Below are positions 41,847-52,000 of a stretch of 64,000 bases of DNA, piece after piece. The translations under genes were made by a program, and so were the position numbers. Below the pieces are notes generated by a model that did not search any database, had not been told where the DNA came from, and saw only the letters and a list, made by a program, of their open reading frames with translations. The stretch is from DATARR01 sp044868005. Its GTDB lineage: Bacteria > Acidobacteriota > Thermoanaerobaculia > Multivoradales > UBA5704. The stretch is from the NCBI GenBank assembly GCA_044868005.1, contig JBIOVX010000188.1, positions 80,564 through 144,563 of the forward strand, in the 5' to 3' direction. Position 1 is the stretch's first letter. The number at the start of each line of letters is the position of its first letter.

Positions 41847-44009
41847 ATGGCCTTGAAAATCTCCGTCCTGTTCCTTTCCTTCGCGCTGGCGGGTCTCGCC
41901 GTGCCTCCGCTCCGCGGTCAGGAAGAGGAGGAGCCGCCGGCCGTCACCTATGAGGACGTGCTCTTCGTCGAGGGCAGCCTGCCGTACGTCCCGGACTCCA
42001 ACACCATCGCCACCAAGCTCCCCCTGCCGCTCCGCCAGACGCCCGCGAGCGTGGGCGTCGTCGCCGGCCCGCTGCTCGAGGAACAGGGGAGCGTCGTGCT
42101 GGGCGACGCCCTGCGCAACATCAGCGGCCTCAACGTGCAGACCCAGAACGGCGTGGCCGACTACTTCCTGGTGCGCGGCTTCGACTCGGTGGCCAACGGG
42201 CTCGTGCTGATCGACGGCGCCGCCGAGCCCGAGATCAGCTTCTACCAGCTCTACAACGTCGAGCGGGTCGAGGTCCTCAAGGGCCCCGGCGGCTTTCTCT
42301 ACGGCGCCAACCCGATCGCCGGCACGATCAACATGGTGCGCAAGCAGCCGGCGCCGGGCAACGCCCTCGACCTCGGCCTCTCGGGCGGGAGCTTCGGCAC
42401 CGCCGGCGGCACGCTCGACTGGAACGCGGAAGGCGCCGGCCCCTTCGGCTTCCGCCTCAACGGCCTCTGGCAGGAGTCCGACGGCTATCGCGACGACAAG
42501 CCCAGCGAGGTCAAGGGAATCAATCCCGCCTTCTCCTGGCCTACCGGCTCGCGCGGCGTGCTCAACCTCAACTTCGAGTTTCTGGACACGAGCTTCTCGC
42601 CGGACGCGGGGCTGCCCCTGGTGACCATCTTCGGACCGTCGCCGCCAAGTCCCTTCCCGTTCCCCATCCCCGGCCCGCCGATCGGGCAGGAGGTGGCGGA
42701 CGTGCCGCGCACGCGCTCGTATCAATCTCCCTTCGACCGCTCGGAGCAGGAGACCCGGCGCGCCCAGGCCGACTACGAGACGCAGATCTCGGACCGGCTG
42801 TCGCTGCGCAACAAGACCTTCTACCGCCGGCTCGACTGGCTCTCGGACGGCACGATCCTCAACGGCGTCGTTCCCGGCTTCGGCTTCTTCCCGGATCAGG
42901 TGATCCGCACCCTCGTGCTGCTGGACGACACACAGGAGTTCTTCGGCAACCAGCTCGAGGCGGTCTACACGGGCAAGACCGGCAGCATCGATCATCGTCT
43001 CCTCGCCGGGGTCGAGGTCGCGCAGTTCGACGACCGCTTCACGCTGGACTTCGCCCTGCTGCCGACGATCGCGCTCGACAATCCGGTGGAGACGGCGAGC
43101 GGGCCGCTGCAGAGGATTCCCAACCAGGCGGGGGACGCCTCCAGCCAGGTCGTCGCGCCGTACGTGGTCGACCGCATCGGTTTTTCCGAGCGCTTCCAGA
43201 TCGTCGCCGGGGCGCGCTGGGATTCGATCGACTACGAGGACGAGGTCTCCGGAACCTCGCGCGACTTCTCCAAGGTCTCGCCGATCCTGGGCCTCGTCTA
43301 CTCCCCCACCGCCGCGCTTTCCCTCTACGCCAACGCCGGCCGCGCCTTCGCGCCGCCGTCGTCGCGCGTCGTGGGGGAACGCAAGCCTGAGGAGAGCACG
43401 CAGACCGAGCTGGGAGCCAAGACCGAGCTGTGGGGCGGCCGGCTGCAGGCGACGCTCGCCGTCTACGAGCTCGAGCGCGAGAACGTCGCGATCCCGGATT
43501 TGACCGGCGTCATCCAGCAGACCGGCACGCAGCGCTCCCGCGGCGTCGAGCTGGAGCTCGCCGCCGAGCCGGTGCGGGGGTTGCGCACGCTGTTCTCCTA
43601 CGCCTACACCGACTCGGAGCTCACCCGCTTCACCGAGCTGGTGCTCGTCGGCTTCGATCCGCCGACCTTCGCGACCTTCGACCGCTCGGGCAACACCTCG
43701 GCCTTCGCTCCCGAGCGCATCGCCAACCTCTGGGTGAGCAAACGATTCGGCAACGGTTTCGGGGCGGGCGCCGGCGGCCGCTATCTCTCGGAGCAGTTCA
43801 TCGCCGAGGACAACGCCTTCCGGCTCGACTCGAGCTTCGAGGTCAACGCCGCGCTGTTCTACGACCTGGCGGACTGGCGGCTCAACCTGCAGCTCAAGAA
43901 CCTCACGGACGAGGAGTACTTCACCCGCGGCTTCGGCAACACCTCGGTGATCCCGGCGCCCGGGTTTGCGGTCTATGGCGGTCTCGAATACCGGCTGAAA
44001 CTGCGTTGA
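41847..44009 (+). CDS. TonB-dependent outer-membrane receptor (siderophore-receptor type)
   Basis: In this 720-residue protein a signal peptide (VLFLSFALAGLAVPPLRG) is followed by a plug domain (VVAGPLLEEQGSVVLGDALR, NVERVEVLKGPGGFLYGANP, GTINMVRKQP) and a beta-barrel of about 550 residues ending in EYRLKLR, with LKNLTDEEYFTRGFGN near the end. The pattern resembles FhuA/FecA-like ferric-siderophore receptors. A weak TonB-box-like EDVLFVEG occurs soon after the signal. It imports a bulky ligand using proton-motive force; the ligand could be iron chelator, cobalamin-like or the cluster's own product. Confidence 0.9.
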   Translation: MALKISVLFLSFALAGLAVPPLRGQEEEEPPAVTYEDVLFVEGSLPYVPDSNTIATKLPLPLRQTPASVGVVAGPLLEEQGSVVLGDALRNISGLNVQTQNGVADYFLVRGFDSVANGLVLIDGAAEPEISFYQLYNVERVEVLKGPGGFLYGANPIAGTINMVRKQPAPGNALDLGLSGGSFGTAGGTLDWNAEGAGPFGFRLNGLWQESDGYRDDKPSEVKGINPAFSWPTGSRGVLNLNFEFLDTSFSPDAGLPLVTIFGPSPPSPFPFPIPGPPIGQEVADVPRTRSYQSPFDRSEQETRRAQADYETQISDRLSLRNKTFYRRLDWLSDGTILNGVVPGFGFFPDQVIRTLVLLDDTQEFFGNQLEAVYTGKTGSIDHRLLAGVEVAQFDDRFTLDFALLPTIALDNPVETASGPLQRIPNQAGDASSQVVAPYVVDRIGFSERFQIVAGARWDSIDYEDEVSGTSRDFSKVSPILGLVYSPTAALSLYANAGRAFAPPSSRVVGERKPEESTQTELGAKTELWGGRLQATLAVYELERENVAIPDLTGVIQQTGTQRSRGVELELAAEPVRGLRTLFSYAYTDSELTRFTELVLVGFDPPTFATFDRSGNTSAFAPERIANLWVSKRFGNGFGAGAGGRYLSEQFIAEDNAFRLDSSFEVNAALFYDLADWRLNLQLKNLTDEEYFTRGFGNTSVIPAPGFAVYGGLEYRLKLR

Positions 44010-44038
44010 ACGCGCATGCAGAGGGCAACGAAAGGCGA

Positions 44039-45319
44039 ATGAAGATGATGGATTATGACGTGATCACGATCGGCGGCGGGCCGGGCGGCGCCGCCGCCTC
44101 GACGCTGCTCACCCAGCAGGGCTACAAGGTCCTGCTCCTCGAGCGGTCGCGCACGCCGCGGTTCAAGATCGGCGAGTCGCTGATGCCGGCGACCTACTGG
44201 ACGCTGCAGCGCATGGGCGTGCTGCCCCGCATGCAGGCCAGCCACTTCCCCAAGAAGTACAGCGTCCAGTTCTTCAACAAGAAGGGCAAGGCCTCCGTCC
44301 CCTTCTACTTCACGGAGACCGACCCTTCAGAGAGCTCGCAGACCTGGCAGGTGCTGCGCAGCGAGTTCGACGCCCTGCTGCTCGACAACGCCCGCGAGCA
44401 CGGCGTCGAGATCCAGCGCGGCGCGCTGGTGAAGGACGTGCTCTTCGAGGGCGAGCGCGCCGTGGGCGTGCGGGCCGAGCTGCATGGGGAAGAAGAGAGA
44501 GAGATCCGCTGCCGCGTGGTGGTGGACGCCTCGGGACAGAGCGCGATCATCGCGAAGAAACTGGGCCTGCGCCGGCCGGACCCGCAGCTCAGGAAGGCCG
44601 CCTTCTTCACCCACTATCAGGGAGCGCTGCGCGATCCCGGCATCGACGAAGGAGCGACCCTCGTCATCCGCACCCAGGAGGCGAAGTCCTGGTTCTGGTA
44701 CATCCCATTGCCGGACGACCGGGTGAGCGTCGGCGTCGTGGGCGGCCTCGACTACCTGGTCACCGGCCGGCCGGCGGATCCGCAGCAGGTGTTCGAAGAG
44801 GAGGTGGACCGCTGCCCGGCCCTCCAGCCGCGGCTCGTCAACGCCACCCAGGTGTTCCCGGTGCAGGCGACCCGCGACTTCTCCTACCGCTCCTCGCGCA
44901 TCGCCGGCGACGGCTGGGTGCTGGTGGGGGACGCCTTCGGCTTCCTCGACCCGATCTACTCGTCGGGCGTGCTCCTGGCCCTGAAGTCGGGCGAGCTGGC
45001 GGCGGACTCCATCGCCGCGGCGCTGGCCGCGGACGATCCCTCGGGCGCCCGGCTGGGGATCCATGGGCCGCGCTTCGCCGCCGGCATGGAGGCGATGCGC
45101 CGGCTCGTCTATGCCTTCTACGAGCAGGACTTCAGCTTCGCGAAATTCCTCGGCCGCCATCCCGAGCACCGGCTCAACATCATCCACCTCCTCGTGGGCA
45201 ACGTGGAGCATCCCATCGACGACCTTTTCGACGCCATGAGCTGGATGGTCCGCTTCCCCGAGGAGATCGAGCTGGAGCCGGCGGTCGAGCCCGCTGACAT
45301 GCCCGGAGCCGGCCGATGA
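44039..45319 (+). CDS. FAD-dependent monooxygenase-fold enzyme with flavin halogenase motifs
   Basis: This protein has 426 residues from ATG 44039 (ATG 44045 and 44048 are also possible). The FAD-binding GGGPGG (12-17), ERSRTPRFKIGESLMPA and GDAFGFLDPIYSSG (297-310) define the PHBH-like fold shared by halogenases and geranylgeranyl reductases. WFWYIP (218-223) fits the W-x-W-x-I-P motif and FLDPIYSSG (302-310) fits the F-x-x-P-x-x-S-x-G motif reported for flavin-dependent halogenases; Lys72/Lys73 are candidates for the active-site lysine. No flavin reductase is seen nearby. A hydroxylase or reductase function remains possible. The stop overlaps the next gene. Confidence 0.78.
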   Translation: MKMMDYDVITIGGGPGGAAASTLLTQQGYKVLLLERSRTPRFKIGESLMPATYWTLQRMGVLPRMQASHFPKKYSVQFFNKKGKASVPFYFTETDPSESSQTWQVLRSEFDALLLDNAREHGVEIQRGALVKDVLFEGERAVGVRAELHGEEEREIRCRVVVDASGQSAIIAKKLGLRRPDPQLRKAAFFTHYQGALRDPGIDEGATLVIRTQEAKSWFWYIPLPDDRVSVGVVGGLDYLVTGRPADPQQVFEEEVDRCPALQPRLVNATQVFPVQATRDFSYRSSRIAGDGWVLVGDAFGFLDPIYSSGVLLALKSGELAADSIAAALAADDPSGARLGIHGPRFAAGMEAMRRLVYAFYEQDFSFAKFLGRHPEHRLNIIHLLVGNVEHPIDDLFDAMSWMVRFPEEIELEPAVEPADMPGAGR

Positions 45320-45561
45320 AAAAGACCAATCCCTGGCGATGGCCGCTCTACGCGGCCCTGTTCGTCCTCTACCTGCTGCACAACGATCTCTGGCTGTGGG
45401 ACGACCCGGCGCTGGTCTTCGGCCTGCCGGTGGGGCTCGTCTATCACGTCGGCTTCAGCGTCGCGGCGTCGATCGTGCTGACCCTGCTGGTGCTCAAGGC
45501 CTGGCCGGACCATCTGGAAGTGCCCGATGCGGAAGCCGGGCCGCGGGAGGCCAAACGGTGA
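45316..45561 (+). CDS. DUF3311 small membrane protein (symporter partner)
   Basis: This 81-residue protein has two hydrophobic helices (YAALFVLYLLHNDLWLW and VYHVGFSVAASIVLTLLVL). DUF3311 proteins are regularly encoded immediately before sodium:solute symporters, as in the YhdT-PanF pair. The start overlaps the flavin enzyme stop (ATGA) and the end overlaps the symporter GTG. It is probably an accessory subunit of the transporter. Confidence 0.8.
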   Translation: MKKTNPWRWPLYAALFVLYLLHNDLWLWDDPALVFGLPVGLVYHVGFSVAASIVLTLLVLKAWPDHLEVPDAEAGPREAKR

Positions 45562-47057
45562 CCACCCTCGCCATCATCGTCGCCTACCTGGTCATCGTCC
45601 TGGCGATCGGCCTGTTCTCCCACCGCTTCTTCCGCGGCACGAGCGAGGACTTCTTCGTCGCCGCCCGCACCCTCGGCCCCTTCATCCTCCTCATCTCCCT
45701 CTTCGGCGCCAACATGACCGCCTTCGCGGTGCTGGGCTCCGCGGGCGAGGCCTACATGGAGGGGATCGGCGTCTTCGCCCTCATGGCGTCGTCCTCGGGC
45801 CTGATCATCCCCACGGTGTTCTACTTCGTGGGCACCCGCGTCTGGGCGCTCGGCAAGCGGCGCGGCTACCTGACGCCGGTGCAGTTCTTCCGCGAGCGAT
45901 GGGGCTCCGACGGGCTGGGCCTGCTGATCTTCGTCGTCCAGGTCGCCCTCCTCGTGCCCTACCTGCTGATCGGCGTCATGGGCGGCGGCTCGACCCTGAC
46001 GCAGGTCACCGACGGCCTGGTGCCGGGGTGGGTGGGCGGGCTCGTCATCTGCGTCGTCGTCCTCGCCTACGTCACCTACGGCGGCATGCGCGGCACGATC
46101 TGGGTCAACGTCTTCCAGACGGTCGTCCTGCTCGCTCTGGGGTTCATCGCCTTCTGGGTCATCGTCCAGAAGCTCGGCGGCCTGGAGGCCGCCATGACGC
46201 GGGTCGCGGCGACCCATCCCGACCTGCTGGTGCGGGGCGAGCACATCAAGCCGTGGCAGCTCCTCACCTACACCTGCATCCCGCTCTCCGTGGGCATGTT
46301 CCCCCACATGTTCATCCACTGGCTGACGGCCAGGAACGCCGCCTCGTTCAAGCCGACGCTCGCCTTCTACCCTATCTGCATCGCCATCGTCTGGTTGCCG
46401 AGCGTGGTGCTGGGAGTGCTCGCCCGCGCCGACTTCCCGGACCTCGGCGCCGCGGGGGCCAACTCGGTCCTGGTCAAGATGATCGAGCTGCACGCTCCGG
46501 GCGTGCTCGCGGGCCTGCTCGCGGCCGGCGTCTTCGCCGCCATCATGAACTCCTTCGACTCGCAGGTGCACGCCGTGGGGACGATGTTCACCCAGGACAT
46601 CGTCCGCCACTACGGCTTTCACGACCGCATGGGCGAGCGCACGCAGATCATGGTCGGCCGCATCTTCACCGTCGCCATCCTCATCGCCACCTATCTGCTG
46701 TCGCTGGTGACCACCCGCAGCATCTTCAAGCTCGGCGTCTGGTGCTTCACGGGCTTCGCCGCGCTGTTTCCCGTCGTGGTGGCGGCGGTCTTCTGGAAGC
46801 GGAGCACGAAGTGGGGAGCCTTCGCTTCCACGGCGACCGTGGCGGTGCTGTGGACCTGGTTCGTGATCCATGGCTGGAAATCGGCGGACTACACCATCGG
46901 CGGCACCGGCGTCATGCCCGTCGCCGTCATCCTGCTGGCCTCGACGGCGGCGATGATCGGGGGCTCGCTCCTCTCGCGGCCGCCGGACCGCGAGACGCTC
47001 GCCAAGTTCTTTCCGCAAGAGGGGGACAAGGCGGCCGAGGGAGAAAAGGCGGCATGA
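45558..47057 (+). CDS. Sodium:solute symporter family transporter
   Basis: This protein has 499 residues from GTG 45558 (GTGA overlap with DUF3311), with about 13 membrane helices. SSS features: FFVAARTLGPFILLISLFGA, GVFALMASSSGLIIPTVFYF, YVTYGGMRGTIWVNVFQTVV and NSFDSQVHAVGTMFTQDIVR, the latter typical of the helix near the Na+ site. Relatives take up pantothenate, proline or carboxylates. The substrate may be a precursor of the pathway. It overlaps the glycosyltransferase gene by four bases. Confidence 0.88.
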   Translation: MTTLAIIVAYLVIVLAIGLFSHRFFRGTSEDFFVAARTLGPFILLISLFGANMTAFAVLGSAGEAYMEGIGVFALMASSSGLIIPTVFYFVGTRVWALGKRRGYLTPVQFFRERWGSDGLGLLIFVVQVALLVPYLLIGVMGGGSTLTQVTDGLVPGWVGGLVICVVVLAYVTYGGMRGTIWVNVFQTVVLLALGFIAFWVIVQKLGGLEAAMTRVAATHPDLLVRGEHIKPWQLLTYTCIPLSVGMFPHMFIHWLTARNAASFKPTLAFYPICIAIVWLPSVVLGVLARADFPDLGAAGANSVLVKMIELHAPGVLAGLLAAGVFAAIMNSFDSQVHAVGTMFTQDIVRHYGFHDRMGERTQIMVGRIFTVAILIATYLLSLVTTRSIFKLGVWCFTGFAALFPVVVAAVFWKRSTKWGAFASTATVAVLWTWFVIHGWKSADYTIGGTGVMPVAVILLASTAAMIGGSLLSRPPDRETLAKFFPQEGDKAAEGEKAA

Positions 47058-48370
47058 GGATCGCCTACGTCGCGGCCGGCGCGGCGGACATGATCTGCGG
47101 CACCTGCCTGCACGACAACTCTCTGGCGGGAGCGCTGCTGCGCGCCGGGCACGACGTCGCCCTGATCCCCACCTACACGCCGCTCAAGACGGACGGCGAG
47201 GACGTCTCGATCGGCCGCGTCTTCTACGGCGCCCTGAACGTCTACCTGCAACAGAAGGCCGGAGCCTTCCGGCGGACGCCTGCCGCCTTCGACCGGCTGC
47301 TCGACAAACCCGGCCTGATCCGCCGCGCCGCCCGGCTCGGCGCCTCGACCGATCCGCGCGAGCTCGGGGACCTGACCTGGTCCGTGCTCAAGGGCGAGGA
47401 GGGATACCAGGCGAAGGAGCTGGCGCGGCTCGTCGCCTGGCTGCGGGACGACTTCCGGCCCGAGATCGTCCACCTCACCAACTCCATGTTCGCCGGCTTC
47501 GCCCGCAGCTTGAAGCGCGAGCTCGGAGTACCGGTCGTCTGCTCGCTCCAGGGAGAGGACCTGTTCCTCGATCAGCTTCGCGAGCCCTGGAGGTCGCGGG
47601 CGCTCGATGTGCTGCGCGAACGGGCGCAGGACGTCGACGTCTTCCTGGCCAACAGCGATTGGTACGCCGGCGCGATGGCCGAGCTGCTGCGGGTGGACCG
47701 CGGCCGGGTGCACGTCGTGCCGCTGGGTATCAATCTCGAAGCCTTTGGGGATCGATCCGAGGATCAGGAGGAACTGCGGCCCGCGGAGGATCCCGTCACC
47801 CTCGGCTACCTCGCTCGCATCTGCCCGGAGAAGGGGCTCCACCTCCTGGTCGAGGCCTTCCGCATCCTGGCGGCCGATCCGGCTTTCAAGGACCGGCTGC
47901 GCCTGCGCGTCGCCGGCTGGCTCGGCGCGCGGGACCGCGGCTACTTCGAGGAGCTCGCCGGCAACTTCGAGTACGTGGGCGAGGTGGACCGCGAAGGCAA
48001 GAGCCGCTTTCTCCGCTCCCTGGACGTGCTCTCGGTGCCGACGACGTATCAGGAACCCAAGGGACTCTTCGTCCTGGAGGCGCTCGCTCATGGCGTCCCG
48101 GTCGTCCAGCCGCGCCACGGCGCGTTCCCGGAGATGCTGGCCGCCACCGGCGGCGGCCTGCTCGTCGAGCCCGGCTCGCCCGAGGACCTGGCCCGGGGCC
48201 TCGCGCGGCTGATCGCCGATCCCGCATTGCGGGCCGAGCTCGGACGGCGAGGCCGCGAGGCCGTCCGCCAGCGTTTCACCGACGCCGTCGAGGCGGAGAA
48301 CGTGCTGGCGGTGTACCGGCGGGTGCTGAGCGAGCGGTTGATTCCGGTGGGCGAGCGCGTTCCGGCATGA
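47054..48370 (+). CDS. GT4-family glycosyltransferase
   Basis: This 438-residue GT-B-fold enzyme opens with IAYVAAGAADMICGTCLHDN, a cysteine-containing variant of the usual glycine loop. The donor-binding half shows LGYLARICPEKGLHLLVEAF and the E-x7-E motif region EPKGLFVLEALAHGVPVVQP. GT4 enzymes transfer a sugar from a nucleotide donor to lipid or small-molecule acceptors. The start at ATG 47054 overlaps the symporter stop; the end overlaps the ABC ATPase start. It fits glycosylation of the cluster product. Confidence 0.87.
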   Translation: MRIAYVAAGAADMICGTCLHDNSLAGALLRAGHDVALIPTYTPLKTDGEDVSIGRVFYGALNVYLQQKAGAFRRTPAAFDRLLDKPGLIRRAARLGASTDPRELGDLTWSVLKGEEGYQAKELARLVAWLRDDFRPEIVHLTNSMFAGFARSLKRELGVPVVCSLQGEDLFLDQLREPWRSRALDVLRERAQDVDVFLANSDWYAGAMAELLRVDRGRVHVVPLGINLEAFGDRSEDQEELRPAEDPVTLGYLARICPEKGLHLLVEAFRILAADPAFKDRLRLRVAGWLGARDRGYFEELAGNFEYVGEVDREGKSRFLRSLDVLSVPTTYQEPKGLFVLEALAHGVPVVQPRHGAFPEMLAATGGGLLVEPGSPEDLARGLARLIADPALRAELGRRGREAVRQRFTDAVEAENVLAVYRRVLSERLIPVGERVPA

Positions 48371-49047
48371 CCCGGCTGAGCGTGCAGGACCTCCACAAGA
48401 GCTTCGACACCGCTTCGGAGCCGGTGGCGGTGCTGCGCGGCGTCTCGTTCGAGCTGGAGGCCGGGGAAGCGCTCGCCATCACCGGTCCCTCGGGATCCGG
48501 CAAGAGCACGCTGCTCCACCTCATCGGCACCCTCGACCGGCCGACCTCGGGAACCATCGCCATCGGCGGCACCGATCCCTTTGCGCTCCCCGAGCCGGCT
48601 CTCGCCCGCTTTCGTAACCAGACGATCGGCTTCGTGTTCCAGGACGCTCACCTGCTCCCTCAGTACACGGTGCTCGAAAACGTGCTCGTGCCGACGCAGG
48701 CCTTTCCGGGGAAGAACGATTTCGGGAAAAGAGCCGTCGAGCTCCTCGACCGCGTCGGCCTTTCGCACCGCCTGCGCCACCGGCCGGCCGAGCTCTCGGG
48801 CGGCGAGCGGCAGCGGGTGGCGGTCGCCCGGGCGCTCATCAACGGGCCCGGCCTCCTCCTCTGCGACGAGCCCACCGGCAGCCTCGACCACGCCGCCGCA
48901 GCAGCGGTCGCCTCCCTGCTCTTCGAGCTCCACGAGGCCTCGCGGACGGTGCTCGTCGTGGTGACGCACAGCCTGGAGCTGGCGGCGCGCTTTCCCCGCC
49001 GTTGCGAGCTGGTGGAGGGCCGATGCTCTCAAGCCTCCGCGGCCTGA
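48367..49047 (+). CDS. MacB/LolD-type ABC transporter ATP-binding protein
   Basis: This 226-residue ATPase has Walker A GPSGSGKST, Q-loop FVFQDAHLLPQYTVLENVLV, signature LSGGERQRVAVARAL, Walker B LLLCDEPTGSLD and H-loop THSLELA. The LolD/MacB group powers export of lipids, lipoproteins or peptides. The start at ATG 48367 overlaps the glycosyltransferase stop (ATGA). Its end overlaps the permease gene by 25 nt, so the subunits are matched. Confidence 0.9.
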   Translation: MTRLSVQDLHKSFDTASEPVAVLRGVSFELEAGEALAITGPSGSGKSTLLHLIGTLDRPTSGTIAIGGTDPFALPEPALARFRNQTIGFVFQDAHLLPQYTVLENVLVPTQAFPGKNDFGKRAVELLDRVGLSHRLRHRPAELSGGERQRVAVARALINGPGLLLCDEPTGSLDHAAAAAVASLLFELHEASRTVLVVVTHSLELAARFPRRCELVEGRCSQASAA

Positions 49048-52000
49048 CTCACTTCTGGCGCGCCAACCTGGCGGTGGCGCTGGGAGCGGCCGTAGCCTCG
49101 ACGGTGCTCACCGGAGCGCTGCTGGCGGGCGACTCCGTGCGTGGCAGCCTGATCGACCTGACCCTGGACCGGCTCGGAGGGGTCGACGCCGCCCTGGTGA
49201 GCGAGGGGTTCTTTAGAGAGGGTCTCGGTAAAAGTTCCCGCACCGCCCCCTTGATCGTCGCCCGGGCGAGCGCCGTCCACGGCTCCTCTGCGAGAAGGGC
49301 TTCGAGGATCGCCGTCTATGGCGTCGACGCGCGCTTCACGCGCCTGCATGGCGAGACGGGAGGCCTGCCGGAGTTGGGACAGGAGACCTCCGGCATCTTC
49401 CCATCCGTCGTCATCAACCGATCCCTGGCCGGCGAGATCGGCGCCAAGGCGGGGGACGATCTCCTCCTCTCGTTCGAGCTGCCGGGAGAGATCCCGCGCG
49501 AAACGCTCCTGGGAGACAAGGACGCCGAGGATGCGCTGGTCTCCCACCGTTTCACCGTCGCGAGGGTGATCCCCGACCGCGGACTCGGCGGCTTCGGCCT
49601 CGCTCCGCATCAGAGCCAGCCGCGCAATGCCTTCGTTTCCCTGGCCGGTCTGCAAGAGGTTCTCGCGCGGGAGGGCAGAGTCAACGCCTTGCTGGCGTCC
49701 GGTTCGACGCCCGACCTACGCCAGTCGCTACGGATCGAAGACCTGGGGCTCCGCCTCGTCCGCGGACCGGGCCACGTTTCTCTCGAAAGCGAAGGGTTCT
49801 TCCTGAAGCCTGCGGCGGTCCAAGCTGCCGGGGTCTTGTCTCGAAGCCTCGGAGTCCAGCCTCGCCGGATTTTCACCTACCTCGCGACCGGGATCCGTGC
49901 GCGCGGCAAGCTCCTACCGTACTCCATGGTGGCCGGCCTTTCTGCAGGCGATCCAGCGCCGCCGGACGGCCAGGTCTTCCTCAACCAATGGGCAGCGGAG
50001 GATCTCGGAGTCCGCGTGGGAGACGCCGTCGAGCTGACGTACCTGGTGATGGCTCCAGGCGGCGGCCTCGGCGAGGAGCGTACGGTTCTGCGCCTCGCAG
50101 GCGTCATCGGCATGGCCGGTCTGGGTGCGGATCGCAGCTTGACGCCCACCTTTCCCGGCATCGAGAACGCCGAGAACATGGCCGACTGGGACCCGCCCTT
50201 TCCGGTCGATCTCTCGACGATCCGCCCCAAGGACGAGGACTACTGGGATCAGTACGGCGCGGCCCCCAAGGCTTTCGTCTCCCTGGCCACGGCGCAGCGG
50301 CTGTGGAGCACCCGCTTCGGCAACCTGACGGCGCTCCGTTTTCAATCGAGCGAGGCAGAGCTCGCCCACGTCGAGCAGGCGTTGCGTCAAGAGATCCCCG
50401 CACGTGTCGACCTCGCCGCCTTCGGCCTCGTTTTCCAGCCGGTGAAACAGCAGGGCTTGGCGGCGGCGCAAGGCTCGACCGACTTCGCCGGTCTCTTCCT
50501 CGCCTTCAGCTTCTTCCTCATCATCTCGGCGGTCTTGCTCGCCGGACTGCTCTTCAGCCTCGCCGTCGAGCGCCGTGCGGCGGAGCTTGGGATGCTCCTG
50601 GCCGTGGGGTACCCGGTGCGCGCCGTGCGCCGGCGGCTCCTGGCCGAAGGGACCATCCTGGCCGGTGCCGGGGCTCTGCTGGGGCTCGGCGGAGCGCTCG
50701 GCTATGCGTGGCTGCTCATGGCAGGCCTGAGGACCTGGTGGCTGCCTGCCGTCGGCACGCCCGAGCTGTATCTCCACGTGGCGCCGTTCAGTCTGGCCAT
50801 CGGTTGGATCGCTTCGGTGATCGCGGTGCTGATCGCCATCGTCTGGACGGTGCGGCGGCTCGCCAGGGTGCCGCCGCCCGCTCTTCTCGCTGGATCGACG
50901 GTCACTCCCGGACCGACGAAGCGGGGAAAGCTGGCGCGGCCGCTCGCCTTTGCCGGCGGTGCCATCGCCCTGGTCCTCATTCTCTACATGACTCTGACCG
51001 GCGGGACCTCCTCGCCGGCCCTGGCGTTCGGAGTCGGCGCCTCGGTTCTCGTCTCCGGACTGGCCGTGGTCTCCCTGTGGCTCCGCCGGCCGCCGCAGGC
51101 GCATCGTCTGACGCTCCTCGGCATGGCGGCGAGGAACGGCGCGGCAAGCCCGGGGCGCAGCCTCCTCTCGGTCACCCTGGTGGCCGCCGCCTGCTTCGTG
51201 CTCGTAACGGTCGCCGCCAACCGCCGGAGCGAAGCGGAAACGGATACAGGCGCCGGCGGCTTCCTTCTCTATGCGGAGTCCGCCGTGCCTCTGGCGGCCG
51301 ACCCGAACCGGCCGGACGGACGCCTGACGCTAGGCCTCGACGAGAATGCAACTCTGCCAGGAGTCTCAATCCTTTCCCTGCGTGTGGTGCCGGGAGACGA
51401 TGCGAGCTGCCTCAACCTGTATCGGCCTGAGCGCCCGCGTCTGTTGGGGATCCCATCGGGAACGCTCACCAACAGGTTCCGCTTCAAGCGCGGCCTCAAG
51501 GCGGCGAATCCTTGGAGCCTTCTCGATCGCGATCTCGGCCCCGGTGTGATCCCGGCGATCGCCGACGAAAACTCGGCCACCTGGATCCTGAAGGTCAAGC
51601 TCGGAGAAGACCTCGTCATGACCGACGAGTCCGGCGCGCCGGTGCGGCTCCGTCTGGTGGCGCTTCTCGACCACAGCCTCTTCCAGAGCGAGGTCCTGGT
51701 CTCCGAGAAGAACCTGCTGCGCCACTTCCCGCGCCGGGCCGGCCGATCGTTCTTCCTGATCGACGCTCCCCGGCGGCGCGTGGACCAGATCTCCCAAGCG
51801 CTCGAGGAAGGACTGGCGCGTTATGGATTCGACGTCTCGACCACGGCCGAGAGGCTCGCCTCCTACCAGGCGGTCGAGGCGACCTACCTGCAGACCTTCG
51901 GAGCGCTCGGCGGCTTCGGGCTCCTCCTGGGCACCTTGGGACTGGGGATCGCCTTGCTGCGCGGCGTCATCGAGCGGCGGGGAGAGCTCGCGGCGTTGCG

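Noticed and set aside
44039..45319. Geranylgeranyl reductase
   Set aside because: The fold is shared, but the two halogenase-type motifs make that a poorer fit; I keep it as an alternative only.
45527..47053. N-terminal extension of the glycosyltransferase
   Set aside because: The frame is open upstream through the symporter gene but reads as an Arg/His-rich shadow; the GT4 fold starts at ATG 47054.
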